Shown here: positions 35,340 to 47,635 of the stretch, piece after piece
How positions within the stretch are numbered: position 1 is the stretch's first letter
Layout: the number at the start of each line of letters is the position of its first letter
DNA from: Ricinus communis
Taxonomy: Eukaryota > Streptophyta > Magnoliopsida > Malpighiales > Euphorbiaceae
Length of the DNA: 64,000 nucleotides
Direction: 5' to 3'
Assembly: GCF_019578655.1 (NCBI RefSeq)
Contig: NC_063263.1
Span: 28,271,001 to 28,335,000, forward strand
Translations under genes and position numbers: made by a program
Notes under the pieces: model-generated
Told to the model about the DNA's origin: nothing
The model's input: only the letters and a program-made list of their open reading frames with translations
The model's database searches: none

Positions 35340-36500
35340 ATTTATTTTTTCCCCAAGTCATTTAGCTGGACTCATAATGCTTGAGCTACTCTTGTTGATG
35401 CAATACAAGGTTGACTCGCTCCTCGAGCTCCAATGAATCACCATAGTAATGCTTCAACCTATGCCCATTGACCTTGAAGTTTCCCTTCTCTGGATGGTGC
35501 AACTCCACTATGCCATATGGGAAAACTTGCTGGACGATGAACAGTCCCGACCAATGGCTCTTTAGCTTCCCAGGAAAGAGTCGGAGTCGTGAGTTATACA
35601 ATAACACACTATCCCCAACTTCGAACTCCCTGGTGCTCCTTAGCCTCTTGTCATGCCACTTCTTGGTATGCTCCTTATAGAGTAAGGAGTTGCCATATGC
35701 TTAGTTACGCCACTCATCTAACTCGTTAAGCTGCCACTATCTATGTTTACCTGCATTAACAACATCAAAATTGCAAGTTTTCAAAGCCCATAATGCTTTA
35801 TGCTCAAGTTCAACAGGAAAATGACATGCTTTCTCATAAACTAGCCTATATGGTGTAAAACCAGTTGAAGTATGATAGGCCGTCCTAAATGCCCATAAGG
35901 CATCATCTAGCTTCTATGCTCAGTCCTTCCTTCTCACTCTTACAGTTTTCTCTAAAATCCATTTTAAACCCCTATTAGAATCCTCCACTTGCCCACTAGT
36001 TTGTGGGTGATAAGGTGTAGAAAACCTGTGTGATACACCATAGTGTTTAAGCACCTTTTCTAATTGGGCATTACAAAAATGAGTCCCCCTGTCACTCATA
36101 AGAGCTCTAGGTGTCCCAAACCTAGCAAAGAGTCTTTTGAGGAATCTTGTAACTACCCTAGCATTATCAGTGGGAAAAGCTTGCGCTTCGGGCTACTTAA
36201 GAAAGTACTCAACAACAACTAAGATGTCTTATTACCATAGTGAAAAGGAAAGGGTCTCATGAAGTCGATGACCCAAACATCAAAAATCTCAAAAACTTTA
36301 ATGCTCGTTTAGGGCATCTCATCATGAGTAGAGATGTTACCTGATCTTTGGCATGCATCACAAACCTGAAAAAATGTTCTAGCATCCCTAAAGATAGTCG
36401 GCTAGTAGAATTAAGGGTCTAGCACCTTCCTAGCTGTGTGATTTGCAGCTTGATAACCTCCCATTGGTCCTTCATGGCAATGCCTCAAAATCTAAAGGAT
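35340..36500 (-). pseudogene. int: Athila integrase, decayed
   Basis: The zinc-binding HHCC part (CHEG..GGYQAA.HTA, then CDACQR) reads from about 36480 to 36350. A core with VWVIDFM follows. The C-terminal part is open at 35386-35607 (LFPGKLKSHWSGLF and GIVELHHPEKGNFKVNGHRL). At least several stops interrupt it, so it cannot act. Confidence 0.8.
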
Positions 36501-37150
36501 CTCTCTTCTTTTGCTGAAATGTCATACCTTTCGGAAGGACTTTAGCAACCAGATAGTTTCCAAAATTAGAAAACCAAGAGATATCAGAATTAACCTGAAC
36601 TGAGCATAAGAACCCATTCGGAAAATTGTCATCAATCGCACTCTCATCAAGCACCTCCAAAGTCAGGTTTTCTAGCCTAGAAATGTGGTCTACTGCCAAG
36701 TTCTCAGCACCTTTCTTATCCTTGATCTCAATATTGAACTCCTGCAACAATAGAATCCAACGAATGAGTCTAGACTTTGCATCATTCTTACTGAACAAGT
36801 ACCTGAGTACGAAATGGTCCGTGTAGACCACAATCTTTGATAGCACCAAATAAGATCTAAACTTGTCAAATGCAAAAACAACAGCTAGAAGCTCCTTCTC
36901 AGTGGTGGTATAGTGCTCTTGGGCATCAGTCAATGTCTTGCTAGCATAGTAGATTGGTTAAAACTTCTTATCTCTCCTCTGTCCTAAAACAGCTCCAAAT
37001 GTAAAATCACTAACATCACACATAAGCTCAAATGGCAGCTCCCAATTAGGTGAAACTATAATCAGGGCTGTGGTTAGTTTCTCCTTCAACAACTCAAAAG
37101 CCTGCAAATAATCATTATAAAATACAAAAGGTACATCCTTTACAAGCAAT
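36500..37150 (-). pseudogene. rnh: Athila RNase H, mostly open
   Basis: The 153-residue open frame at 36472-36933 holds [32 protein letters not shown] and [12 protein letters not shown], which carry the later catalytic acidic residues. The first segment (FELMCDVSDFTFGAVLGQ) lies in the frame at 36958-37149. A frameshift near 36950 separates the two. Confidence 0.85.
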
Positions 37151-38030
37151 TAAGTTAAAGGTCTAGCAATCTTAGAAGAGTCCTTAATAAACCTCCTATA
37201 AAAACCTGCATGACCTAAGAAGCTCGTAACAGCCTTAATTGAACTAGGTAGGGTAATTTAGCAATAGTATCCACCTTGGCCTTATCGACCTCCATCCCCT
37301 CATGCGAAATTTTATGTCCCAGTACTATACCTTCCTTAACCATAAAATGACACTTCTCCTAATTAAGGACTAGGTTAGCATCCACATAATGCTCAAGCAT
37401 GCATTATAGATTATGTAAACAGTGAGCAAAAGAGTTACCAAATACAGAAAAAATCATCCATAAAGACCTCCATGGACTCCTCAATCATGTCGTGGAAGAT
37501 CACCATCATACACCTTTGAAAATTCGCATGTGTATTACACAATCCGAATGGCATCCTCCTATAAGCAAATGTACCATACGAACAAGTAAAGATTATCTTC
37601 TCTTGGTCCTCAAGTGCAATGGAAATCTGGAAGTAATATGAAATACCATCTAGAAGACAATTAAACATATGCCTAGACAACCTTTTTTCAAATATTTGGT
37701 TAATAAAAGAAAGGGAAAATGGTCCTTTCGAGCAGCATCATTTAGTCTCCTGTAATCTATACACACTCAAAAGCCTATCACTGTTCTAGTCGGTATAAGC
37801 TTGTCCTTCTCATTTTTAACCACAGTCATACGTCCCTTCTTGGAACCACCTGCACAGGACTAACCCAGGAACTATTAGATATAGGGTAAATCAAATATGC
37901 ATTAAGAAGTTTAATTACCTCCTTTTTGACCACTTCCTTTATGCTCGAGTTCAGTCTGTGCTGTAGTTGCACCATTGGACTATAACTATCCTCCATAAGG
38001 ATCTTATGCAAGCAGTAGCTAGGGCTAATC
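37150..38030 (-). pseudogene. rt: Athila reverse transcriptase, decayed
   Basis: Fingers and palm are recognisable: LNSSIKEVVKKEVIKLL and SNSSWVSPVQVVP (37826-38011), then LLDGISYYFQISIALEDQEK, YRRMPFGLCN and the active-site FMDDF (37435-37680). The catalytic pair of aspartates is kept, but stops between the blocks and after FMDDF break the protein. Confidence 0.85.
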
Positions 38031-38499
38031 CCAGGAGTGTCAACAATTTTCCAAGCAAACGCCTTCTAGTACTTCCTAAGAGAGGCCAAAGTCATCTCCC
38101 TCTCCTCGGGTCTCAAGTCCGCTACTAAAATGACAGGCAACCTATTGTCCTCATCCAAATATGCATAGTTAAGATGCTTTGGGAGCTCTTTCAACTCAAG
38201 GACTGGTGGTTCCTCAAGTGATGGCCTCAATTTATGCACACCTACCCTGTCAATCTCAACAAACTTATCAGTATTCTTGCTTGGTTCATTAGTTAACAAA
38301 AATGCAAGCTACTCTAGCACACTCTCATTGGATAGCTCATGCTTATTATTTACCTGCAAGGCAACTTGTAAGGGATCATCAAGCAATATTCCCTACCCTA
38401 AGTAAATCAACAGAAAACACAGTATCATTATGATCTAAGGACTATCTCATAGAACTGTTCAAATCAAAAGTGACAGTTTCATCCCTACCCTAAGTTTAA

Positions 38500-39010
38500 G
38501 CTTCCCATCACAAACATCTATAATAGCCCTAGATGTCGCAAGGAAAGGTTGACCTAGAATTAAAGGTACATTACTCTCATAATCCATGTCCATGATCACA
38601 AAGTCAACAGGAAATATAAAATTTTCAACCTTAACAAGTACATCCTCTACAGTACCCCTAGGATACTTAATAGTCCTATTAGCTAACTATATGCTCATCC
38701 TAGTAGGTTTAGTCTCACCCAGCCCCAACTTGGTAAATAAACTGTACAACATTAAATTAATGATAGCTCCTAAGTCAGCTAAAGCATTGCTAAATTTTAA
38801 ATCACCAATCACACATGGGACAGTAAAACTCCCTGGATCATGCTTTTTCTTTGGCAATTTGTTCCGAACTATAGCTGAACACTCCTCATTTAGGGTCACG
38901 ATCGCCAAGTCCTTTAACTTCCTCTTGTTGCTAAGGATTTTCTTTGAGAATTTTGCATATCTGATCATCTGCAAAATAGCTTCAATAAAAGGTAAGTTAA
39001 TTCGCAATTA
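38500..39010 (-). pseudogene. pro: Athila aspartic protease
   Basis: The open frame 38687-39007 holds the protease flank PGSFTVPCVIGDLKFSNALADLGA, shown here in part only: VPCVIGDLKFSNALADLGA at about residues 62-80. The active-site motif is DLGA rather than DxGA/S of usual proteases, which is normal for Athila-type DLGASIN. The flap-side text NVPLILGQPFLATSRA continues downstream after a stop. In the intact polyprotein it would cleave gag-pol. Confidence 0.75.
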
Positions 39011-40262
39011 CTTAAACAAGTTAAGAAACTTACTGAACTGCTGATCGACTTTCTTCTGCTTCAACCTGGCAGGATATGGGATCGAGGGCTGGTATTCCCT
39101 CAAAGGACTCTTCTTCTTGCCCTCTACCTTCTCTGGCTCCATCACCTTGCTATCTCCACCTTTTTTATCTGAATCTACATGCACAACATCATTATCATCA
39201 GGAATAGGAATAGAACTAGATAGTTGCTTACTTGATCACAAAGTGATAGCCTTCACGTATTCTCTCGGGTTGGACTCTGTATTGCTAGACAAAGTCCCCA
39301 ATTGCTTCTCAGCCAACATCTTAGAAATCTGTCCTATCTGATTCTCTAAGTTCTGAATGGAGGCCTGTTGATTTGTAAGAGCTACGTCCGTTTATTGGAA
39401 TCTGGTCTCTGAAGCGGACATAAACTTCATCATCAGCTCCTCTAAGTTAGGCTTTTTCTCTTGAGTCTGAGGATACTGAGGTGGGAGAACAGATTATTTC
39501 AGCTGCTGATGTAGTCGCTAAAACCCTGGTGGCCCCTGGTTGTTTTTGTTCTTCTATCTGAAGTTCAGATGGTCTCTCCATCCCGGACTATAGGTGTTAT
39601 TGTACGGGTTGTTCTATTGCCTAGGTTGACTCCCCATATAGTCCACCTGTTCATGGTTAGATGAAGAAGAAGCAAACATACCTCCCGATATACAGTTACT
39701 ACTAAAATACGGGCCACTAAAAAACTCACAACTTGCTTGAGCTGCTTGGACAGGCATCTGGAGTTTATCAAGTTTCTTAGATAATAACTCCATTTGAGCC
39801 ACCAAGGCTGCAGTGGCATCCAACTGGTGTACACTCCCTTGACGTCTCGTCCTGCTCCTAGTAGTGTGCCACTGGTAATTATTTGTGGCCATCTCCTCAA
39901 TCAAGCTTTGGACTTGCTCTAGTGTCTTGATGCTCAAAGAACCACTAGCAACTGCATGTACCATATGCTTAGTAGCCAAATTCAAACCATTATAAAAATT
40001 TTGTACCTCTAACAAGATTGGCAGTAATAACCGGTCTCGTAATGCATGTTCGCATCCCCTCTAGCGATGGTTTCGTAAAATCGTACATCGTCTGGTTATT
40101 TTCATTGTTGTCGTTACCGTCTGCCATCTTTACTATAATGTTTTCCGATTCACTATCGTGTACGACTTTCCTAACCTGAATCTCTTCCTCCTCTATGTTT
40201 AATCGCTTCCTCAATTGCCAGAGGGATAACCTAGTTCTAGTAGAGGGTCTACTAGATTAGGA
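39010..40262 (-). pseudogene. gag: Athila gag, core-deleted
   Basis: The N-terminal region with MYDFTKPSLEG (about 40080) jumps near 40015 to VQNFYNGLNLATKHMVHAVA, so most of the capsid core is missing. The C-terminal half (39614-40015) continues through NNYQWHTTRSR, a glutamine-rich hinge and, in other frames, LENQIGQISKML and REYVKAITL. The usual zinc knuckle is degraded (SCEFFSGPYFSSNC instead of two intact cysteine pairs). Confidence 0.8.
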
Positions 40263-40417
40263 TTGGACCTCCTGATCATACACTACCTGAAACAACAAAT
40301 AACCAACAACACAAATGAATAAAAAAATAAAATTGTACAAAATCAAATAAAGAATAAAGAATAAATGGATAAATTAACAAGAACACACAATTCAAAATAT
40401 TTCTCAAAGCAAAAGCT

Positions 40418-40438
40418 CCCCGACAATGATGCCAAAAA
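40418..40438 (-). promoter_or_regulatory. Athila primer-binding site, mutated
   Basis: Minus strand TTTTTGGCATCATTGTCGGG. It differs from the intact copy at 29456-29476 at a few mostly C-to-T or G-to-A type positions, as expected after decay at methylated sites. Confidence 0.85.
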
Positions 40439-40440
40439 CT

Positions 40441-41928
40441 TGATAGCTCGCTAACATGACTAGCAATCTACAGGCAAATGCACCTATCAATGTAATCTAG
40501 CTATGGTAAGTATCAATTTCCCACGAGAACTAAGAAGCTACTTCTACTACGCTATTCTTATTAGCTAACCGATCAAAAGGAGGTGAAGATCATTGACTAA
40601 AAATTAATGAAAATGCAAATAAAAACTAGAGAATGAAAGTTTGGAAAAAGACAATGAGATGAATTAACCCAATTGGGGATCCTTTTAGCTAGCCAGCTCA
40701 AAAATAATAAATTATGAATTAATCAATTAAGAATTGTGATCTGTGGATAATTTCTTAAATGAATTGGCCTCTATCTTAAGTTAACCAATTCCTAATCCTA
40801 AAGATCTAAAGTTGGAATCTCTTCCTAACAATTGATTTCAGAATAGCATTAACCTCTAAACTACCATTAATAAGAATGTTTAGTTCTTATTCCAGTAAGC
40901 TATTACACTTATCTCTAAGACGTAAATCACTTAATCACATAAGCAGTTGTCCAAACTCAATTGAATTTCTCAATTACAAAGGAGTTCTCAAATTGATGCA
41001 ATAATGAAGAAGAAATAATAGATTTTATTATACTTGAATGAAAACTACAATCTTAAATTTACAATCCAATCACTTAAGTACAAAACAAGCCTAGCATGAC
41101 TAAAGAGCATCCCTAAATGGGTTTAATAGAATTAGTTACACATGTTCATGATTAAACTAATACAAGAATTGAATACAAAGTGAACAAGAATTGAAAAGAA
41201 CATGAACACCTTTTCTCAAATGGTGAGATGCTATCCCCTCTTGAATAAATCTAGATCCAATCTCTATAGCTAAAGATCTCCTTCTTCTTTCTTTTGAATC
41301 TTCGATCTAATCCTGAAGAGCAGCTATTTGGATGATGTTGAAGTGGAACTTGTCTCCGTTTTCCTCTTCTTGATCGTCTGAAGAGTTACTCTCAAGGTTT
41401 GTCTTGAATACCCTAAAGTTCTCTCTGTCTTTTTCTCTGCCTCCTGTTCTCTTTCTTTTTCTTTTCTTTTAACTTAGGTTTCGGGATCCAACATGGCTTG
41501 AATTTAGGCTGTGCTGGTCAGGACGGCTTGGATCCATGTTGTGTCGATCTAAAAGTGTACATCTGGCCTTCTTTAGTACGGCTTGGATTTGGGTCGTGCT
41601 CCTCAGCACGGACATGCTCCTAGGCCGTGTCACTCTCAGAAACCGTGTTGCAAATTGCTTCTTTTTGCCATAGGTAAGGCATTTCAGCACACCTTCTGAC
41701 CCTGACCGTGCTCCTCAGCACGAGCGTGTTGAACAATCTAACGCACCCGATTCATCCGTTTTTTCCCGATTTTGGTCCGATTTCTCTCTAACTTTGATGA
41801 TGTACCTAGAAAAATACCTGAGACACAAAGAAAACTAAAACAGGGTGATTTTAATACAAAAACACATAAATTGCTCTAAAAATAACTCAAAATCAAGCAT
41901 GCAAATATGTGTAATATCAAGGATATCA
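40441..41928 (-). repeat. 5' LTR of outer Athila element (1,488 bp)
   Basis: Plus-strand ends TGATAGCTCGCT and AAGGATATCA. It abuts RNase H coding text of the SIRE element at 41929, so the Athila inserted into that gene. The predicted duplication GTTTC is seen on the right (41929-41933), but the left partner is lost with the truncated 3' LTR. Dyads lie at 41490-41730. Confidence 0.88.
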
Positions 41929-42900
41929 GTTTCCTAGGAATTGGCAAGTATCGAAGGTACTTTTCCTATCTAAAGTGCAACCAACATAATCCGCATTCGA
42001 ATAGCTAATGAAATCAAATGCATTATCCTTATAGTACCAAAGACCTAATGCAATGTGCCAACAAGATATTGTAAAATCATTTTTACCACATGCAAATTAG
42101 ATTCTTTACAATAAGATTGGAAGCAAGCACGTAAACAAACGACAAATATAGTGTTCAGTCTACTAGTGGTAAGATAGAGAAGCCTACCAATTATACCTTG
42201 ATATTTCTTCTCACAAATTGATTTACCACTTTCGTCCTTATCTAGTTTGATCGTTGTGCACATGGGAGTTTTCCTCGGCTTTGCTCCGTCGATGCCAAAC
42301 TTCTTAAGCAACTCCTTGGTGTACTTTGCTTGATTTATGAAGATTCCTTCATCACATTGTTTTATTTAAAGTCTAAGAAAGTACTTGAGCTCCCCATCAT
42401 GCTCATCTCAAACTCATTTTGCATACACTTAGAAAACTCATTATACAAGCATTCATTATTAGCACAAAATATAACTTCATCCATATATATTTGTACAATC
42501 AACATATCATGCTTATGCTTTTTAATAAAAAGGGTTGTGTCAACCTTTTCTTTTAAAAATCATTCGATAAAAGAAATGAGCTTAACCTCTCATACCAAGC
42601 TCTAGGAGTTTGTTTTAAACTATACAAAGCCTTTTGCAATTTGAAGACATAATTTGGAAATTCATGACTTTCAAAACCAAAAGGTTTCTTAACTTTAACA
42701 AAGCACTTTTAACATCCATTTAAATTAATTTAAATTTCATGTGAGATGCATATGCAAGCAATAGTCTAATGACCTCTAACCTTGCAATAGGGGCAAAGGT
42801 TTCATCATATCTATCCCTTTTCTTGGTTATGGCCTTTAGTTACTAGCCTACCTTTAATCAATTTGAGAGAAATAAGGTTTGGCAATTAGTTCCTAGACTT
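41929..42900 (-). pseudogene. rt: SIRE reverse transcriptase and RNase H start, decayed
   Basis: Reads KRDRYDETFAPIARLE-type start near 42820, ALYSLKQTPRAWYERL near 42600, VQIYMDEVIFCANNE near 42480, then CMQNEFEMSMMG and ELLKKFGIDGAK. RNase H begins with FISYSNADYVGC and ends at FLGN, where the Athila is inserted. The active site has MDEV in place of the usual VDD, so the second catalytic Asp is replaced by Glu. Several stops. Confidence 0.85.
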
Positions 42901-43046
42901 AAAGACTATCCTATTATTGGTACCAAATGGGTGTTTAGAAATAAACTTGATGAAGATGGTACCATTACAAATTGATTGAACTTTTCTTGCATAGGAAATA
43001 CCCAATTATTATCAATTAAGACCTTATCAATAGATTTAGGCTCAAC

Positions 43047-43343
43047 TTAAGAGAGAAAGGTTAGATTAATGACATTTCTAAGAGAGGATCTAGTAGTTAC
43101 CTCTTTTGATGGTTCACCAATAATTTGGTCTTTGGGGTGATCGTTCTTGAATTGCCAATCTCTATCAAGGTTTATGTGGACTTGAATAGATTGATTAGGG
43201 GGAAACTCCTCTACTTTCATCTTTTGTAGCTCCATGGTTGTTTCTCTTCTTTGATCATCAACATATAACACATTATTAATTAGGGGTGAGTCTTCCTTAC
43301 CAATTTTCCCAATGCCGATGACCTTACCTTTTGGTATTGTCAC
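43047..43343 (-). pseudogene. SIRE pre-integrase joined in frame to the integrase-RT hinge
   Basis: One open frame runs from GKVIGIGKIGKEDSPLINNV (pre-integrase) straight into the hinge text HPKDQIIGEPSKEVTTRSSL. The integrase zinc finger and DDE core that should separate them are absent. The joint is near the DDQRRE residues and leaves the frame open, so a clean internal deletion is the simplest reading. Confidence 0.8.
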
Positions 43344-43459
43344 CGAAGGTTACCTTACCTCTATTTTTCATATCAAGGTGTGAGAAGAGATGTGGATTAC
43401 TCATCATGCGTCTACTATCAAGGTAGCACTTGTTCTTCTTTGTGGTACTTTGCAAGCAC

Positions 43460-45404
43460 ACCTGTGAAATAGAAAAATCACATCCCTTTAGGTACTCGAA
43501 TGTACTTGGGTCCTTTGTTGTTAGTCTTGGATGCATTACTAAATGGATATCCCATATGGCTCATCCTTATAGGACACTTATAATTTGTGTGCCCATCCAT
43601 GCAATAATAAAAACAAGTTACATTTGTAAGATAGTGATCATGATTTTGATACGTATGCCCATTTCTCAAAGGCTTAGCATTTGAGTGCTTGTGATCATGT
43701 TTTGTCCTTTGATGTGAGGCTTTAGAGTTTTGAACTCTTTGCCTTTGCCTTCCTTAACCATTTGCCCCTTTGGGTTGGGTCTTGGGAGATGGAGCTTGAG
43801 CTCCTCTATGTCTAGAGCTAGAAGCTTCTTTCCTAGAATCGAAAGATGATGCAAATAAATTGGATGGTTTGATAAATATTGTTTTGTTCTTGCTAGAAGA
43901 ACCATGTTTAAAACCTAAACCATGCTTAATTAAATGTGACCTTTGAGCATTTATCAAATCTCAAGTTTTTCTTTACCTTTTGAAAACTTAGCAATTTGAG
44001 AGTTTATCTTTGGAAGCTCCACTTTCAAGTTCTCATTTTCTTTAGTGCATTTCAAGTTTTCAGTAGTCAAACTCTCATTAAGGTTAGTTACTTTCTTATG
44101 TTCCATAATAGCCACCTTCCCCTTAGACAAACATTCTTCTAGGGAAGTAGTCAACTCTTCATTTAACTTAGAAAGTGAACTGATCTCAATTTTCAAATCG
44201 TCAATTAACTTTTCAAGCTAATTTTCTTTATTTTCAAAAAGCTTTGTCTTTGAGACCATTTGATCATATTTATGAATGGTGATGTCACACATCTTAACAA
44301 GTTCATCGTAGGTGGGAGAGTCAGAATCAATTACCTCATTATTTCTAGGTCTCTCTATTGCCATGAAGCAAAGGTTTTCTACCTCATTCTCGCTAGGGTC
44401 GTCATCTTCCTCAGATTCGCGAGAGTCATCCCAAGTAGCCTTAAGCACCTTCTTTTTTTTGCTTCTTAATACTTCTTGAGCTTGGGCCAATCCGCTTTGA
44501 TGTGGCCTGATTTATTGCAACCGAAGCATATGATTGATTCTTTCTTAGTGTCGTCATGCTTTTTCAATGATTTGCAAACTTCTTCTTCATGAGAATGTTT
44601 CTTAGCTTCTTGGAGATGAGAGCAAGATCCTCATCATAGTCATCACTCTGATCATTTTGGCTATCACTTGAGATGATTTCCTTGGCTTTAAGTGCAATTG
44701 ACTTCTTGTTCTCTTCCTTGACTTCCTTGGTGATTTCTTTTTGATCATTAATCATGATCATCTTATGAGTGAGGATTTTTCCTATAAGGAGGTTGGTAGA
44801 AAGAGTGGAGAGGTTGTTCGCTTCTTCAATGGAGTTCACTTTTGACTCCCACTCCTTTATAGGAAGAACTGTCGAGATTTTATTATTGATTTCTTTAAGT
44901 TGAAACATTTTGCCAAGCTTCTTCAAGGCATTGATGATGCTCATAAGACGGTTATACATTTCAAAAACCTTTTTCATTTGGCTTCATTTGGAATATCTCG
45001 TACTCATGTACCAAGATTTGAGTCTTCTTAGTCTTGACTTGATTAGTCCTTTCATGTTTGTTTGCTAATGCATCCCAAATTTCCTCGGCGGAAAGGCAAT
45101 GTTCAACTCCACTATACTATTCTCTAGATAAAGCACAATAGAGAATATTCATGGCCTTTCTATCCCTTAAGTAAAGCTTTCTTTCTTTCGAAGACCATTC
45201 TTTCTTTTTCTTAAGCATTTCAATACCATTTTCCTTCTTTGTTGGAAAAGTTACACCTTCTTCTACTGTGTCCCATAGGTCAATTCCATCACTTTCAAGG
45301 AATATCTCCATGCGATTCTTCCAATATGGGTAATCACTTCCATCAAAAGAAGGTGGCCTATTGAATGCTTGATCCATTCCATCATGTTTTAATGTGGATG
45401 CCAT
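43460..45404 (-). pseudogene. gag: SIRE gag, frameshifted
   Basis: The N-terminus at 45404 (FNRPPSFDGSDYPYWKNRME) is typical SIRE gag. The middle part is open at 44564-44977 (KISTVLPIKEWESKVNSIEE). The first zinc knuckle near 44505-44545 reads CFGCNKSGHIKADW, so the last cysteine is lost. A coiled coil follows at 43954-44490. A second knuckle, CFYCMDGHTNYKC, lies at about 43600, and the YLDSRRM pre-integrase signal at about 43440. Confidence 0.82.
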
Positions 45405-45450
45405 GAACCTTTACTTCAATATGATTAAATCTATAATGAGGATGATCAAC

Positions 45451-45463
45451 GGTCTTATACCAA
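45451..45463 (-). promoter_or_regulatory. Degraded SIRE primer-binding site
   Basis: Minus strand TTGGTATAAGACC resembles the initiator Met-tRNA PBS TGGTATCAGAGC with two or three changes. It lies a few bases from the LTR end at 45470. Confidence 0.6.
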
Positions 45464-45469
45464 ATTAGT

Positions 45470-46411
45470 TGAAATAAAAAATCAAAAACAATATAAACCA
45501 AAGATGGAAAATAAAGCACAACTCATAGCACTAAGAAATTACAGTGGTTCAGCCAACTCTTGCCTACATCCACTCCTCAAGAATTTTCTTGAGATTTTCA
45601 CTATCAAATAGAATTACAAACCTAACTCTATTTGTATTCTTTTGCAAGGCTAAGAACAAACCTAAGTGTTTTCCCAAAGGCTGACACCCTAACCCACTCT
45701 AAAATTTTTAATCTTAGTTACAAGAGCTTTTAGTCCCTTACCCAAATACTTAATCTCACCTTTTGAGCTTTGAATATAAGAATTAAATACCCAACTATCC
45801 AAAGATTCAATCACAAGCTTGAACCTTTAATACAAGATGAAAAGGATGAAGTTTTTGAGAGTAAATGCACAATGAGGGCTCAAAATAAAATACTCTTTCT
45901 TAACCTAGAACACTTAAAAATGATGTTTAAATACTTCTAAGTGAAACAGAGACGTTGCACCCTCATTAAATGTAAAAATAGCCATATTAACAACTTTCAT
46001 AAATGCAACTTTACGGGCGTGAACAATTCTTCACAGCCGTGAATCATCAGCATGAAAAGAAAATTTAAAAAGCTAAAACCCGTCATGGCCGTGAATTATT
46101 CTTCACAGCCGTGAAGGTTGCTTTCAGGGCTGGGAACTCTAGATTCACGGCTTGTGAACTTTGGTCATGAGCTCTTCTATGATTCCTTGAAGATTCTAGA
46201 GGGTTTCCATCATTCATGGGCATGAACATCTTCTTCACGGTTGGGAAGATTTGTTCATAGCTGAGAATTCGTGTTCATGACTTGGGAACTTTCCCCGTTA
46301 ACTCTTCTCTAGTTTCTTCAGGTCTTAAGGAGGATGTCATTCTTCATGGGCGTGAATTATTTTTCATAGCTGGGAAGATCTCCTTCACGGCTTGGGGATC
46401 TCCTTGTGGAC
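45470..46411 (-). repeat. SIRE 5' LTR, left part
   Basis: From the LTR terminus beside the PBS to the insertion point of a solo LTR. It holds a cluster of TTCACGGCCGTGAA-like dyads at 46005-46400 (for example ATGGCCGTGAAT near 46085). The other part is at 47636-47954. Joined length without the insertion is about 1.26 kb. Confidence 0.75.
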
Positions 46412-47630
46412 TGATGTGCGTAAAATACACACATCTAAATGGGGTTTTTAAGAATGATTTTATGGACATTTGGATGTGAATTGGTCTTAACACTCACCCT
46501 ATACGTATGTTTGTGTGCATTAGGTCCAAAAGAAGTCAAAGAATGAAAAAGGAAAGAATTGGAGCATAATTGGACGTCAAAGCTGCCGAAACGAGCTAAG
46601 TATGAGCAAGAGGAGGCGGCTAGGGTTAGAACGTCCCAAACCCTAATTTTTCTTTCCCTAAGGGTTTTCTGAGCTGAAACCAAGAGAAAAGGAGACTTGG
46701 ATCAAGGTTTCAATCGGATTCCCTTGAAGGATCGAAGATTGCGCGAGGTTCGTTGATTGATTTTCAAATCGAGCAAGAGAAACAAGGTTCGATTCAAGAT
46801 TGAGCAAGAGGAATTGGGGCTGTTTACTCTCATCTAAGGGAGTAATTGGGTTTTCTCTACCTTTTTACTTATTGTTGTAATTGAATTCTTGTTTATTTTG
46901 AGAATGAACATGATTAGCTAGATTGATTAAATCCATTGGAATTTCTTTACTATGTTGGCTTGATATTATATTGTTGGATTATTTGAGTTGGTTTTGTATT
47001 CTTCTTGTTTTCAGTATTAATAAGATAATGCATTATTCATGAGACGTTGTGAATTGTGATGTTTAGATTGCTTTATGAGATTGAGAAATCCATTTGGCAA
47101 TTGGAATTTTGAATAGCAAGAACTAGTTAATAATCGCTTAGAGATAAGGATAATTAACTAGCCAGATTAAGAATTAACAAAGCTTAATAGAGGCGGATTA
47201 AAGCTTAATGCTAATTTAAGAATCAATCGTTAGGAAGAGATTCCAACTTTAGGTTATTAGGTTTAGGAATTGCCATTCAGAGAGAAACCGAATTCGGTTA
47301 AGAATTCATCCACGGGTAGCATAATTAGACTCACCGATCCTTTATCTTTTGTTTGATTGCCAACTAGTTTATTCCCTTTGGGTTTGTCTTCTTGTCTTGA
47401 TTATTTCGTTTATCAATCACTCTTGCATCTCCTTTAGGACTTAGCTTGTAGCTATTAGTTAGTTTAGAAATTATTTATCGCTAATTTTAGGTTAATATAA
47501 CAAAGAATAAAGGAGTAACTCTGGGCTTTCACTTTCCCGAGGAATACGACCTTGATACTCGCCATTAGTGCTAGACTGCATCGATAGGTACACTGCCTTA
47601 GATTGTAGCTAACACGAGTAGCACCCATCA
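46412..47630 (+). mobile_element. Athila-type solo LTR with TGGAC duplication
   Basis: Starts TGATGTGCGTAAAATACAC and ends AGCACCCATCA. TGGAC is repeated exactly at 46407-46411 and 47631-47635. It matches the LTR at 59836-61123 over its length, so it derives from the same family. No interior remains: an LTR-LTR recombination product. The right half shares text with the inner Athila LTRs. Confidence 0.93.
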
Positions 47631-47635
47631 TGGAC

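Larger units (their letters stand above)
31419..40440 (-). mobile_element. Outer Athila element interior, 9.0 kb, decayed
   Basis: In element order from the right: PBS, gag with core deletion, protease, RT, RNase H, integrase, envelope-position ORF, 3' non-coding region, PPT. The order and motifs match the Athila lineage. Many stops and frameshifts occur across pol. With the 5' LTR (40441-41928) and truncated 3' LTR the element once measured about 12 kb before the inner insertion. Confidence 0.9.

Noticed and set aside
41929..41933. GTTTC as proof of the outer Athila insertion event
   Set aside because: The left partner is missing because the 3' LTR is truncated at 24178, so the duplication cannot be confirmed.
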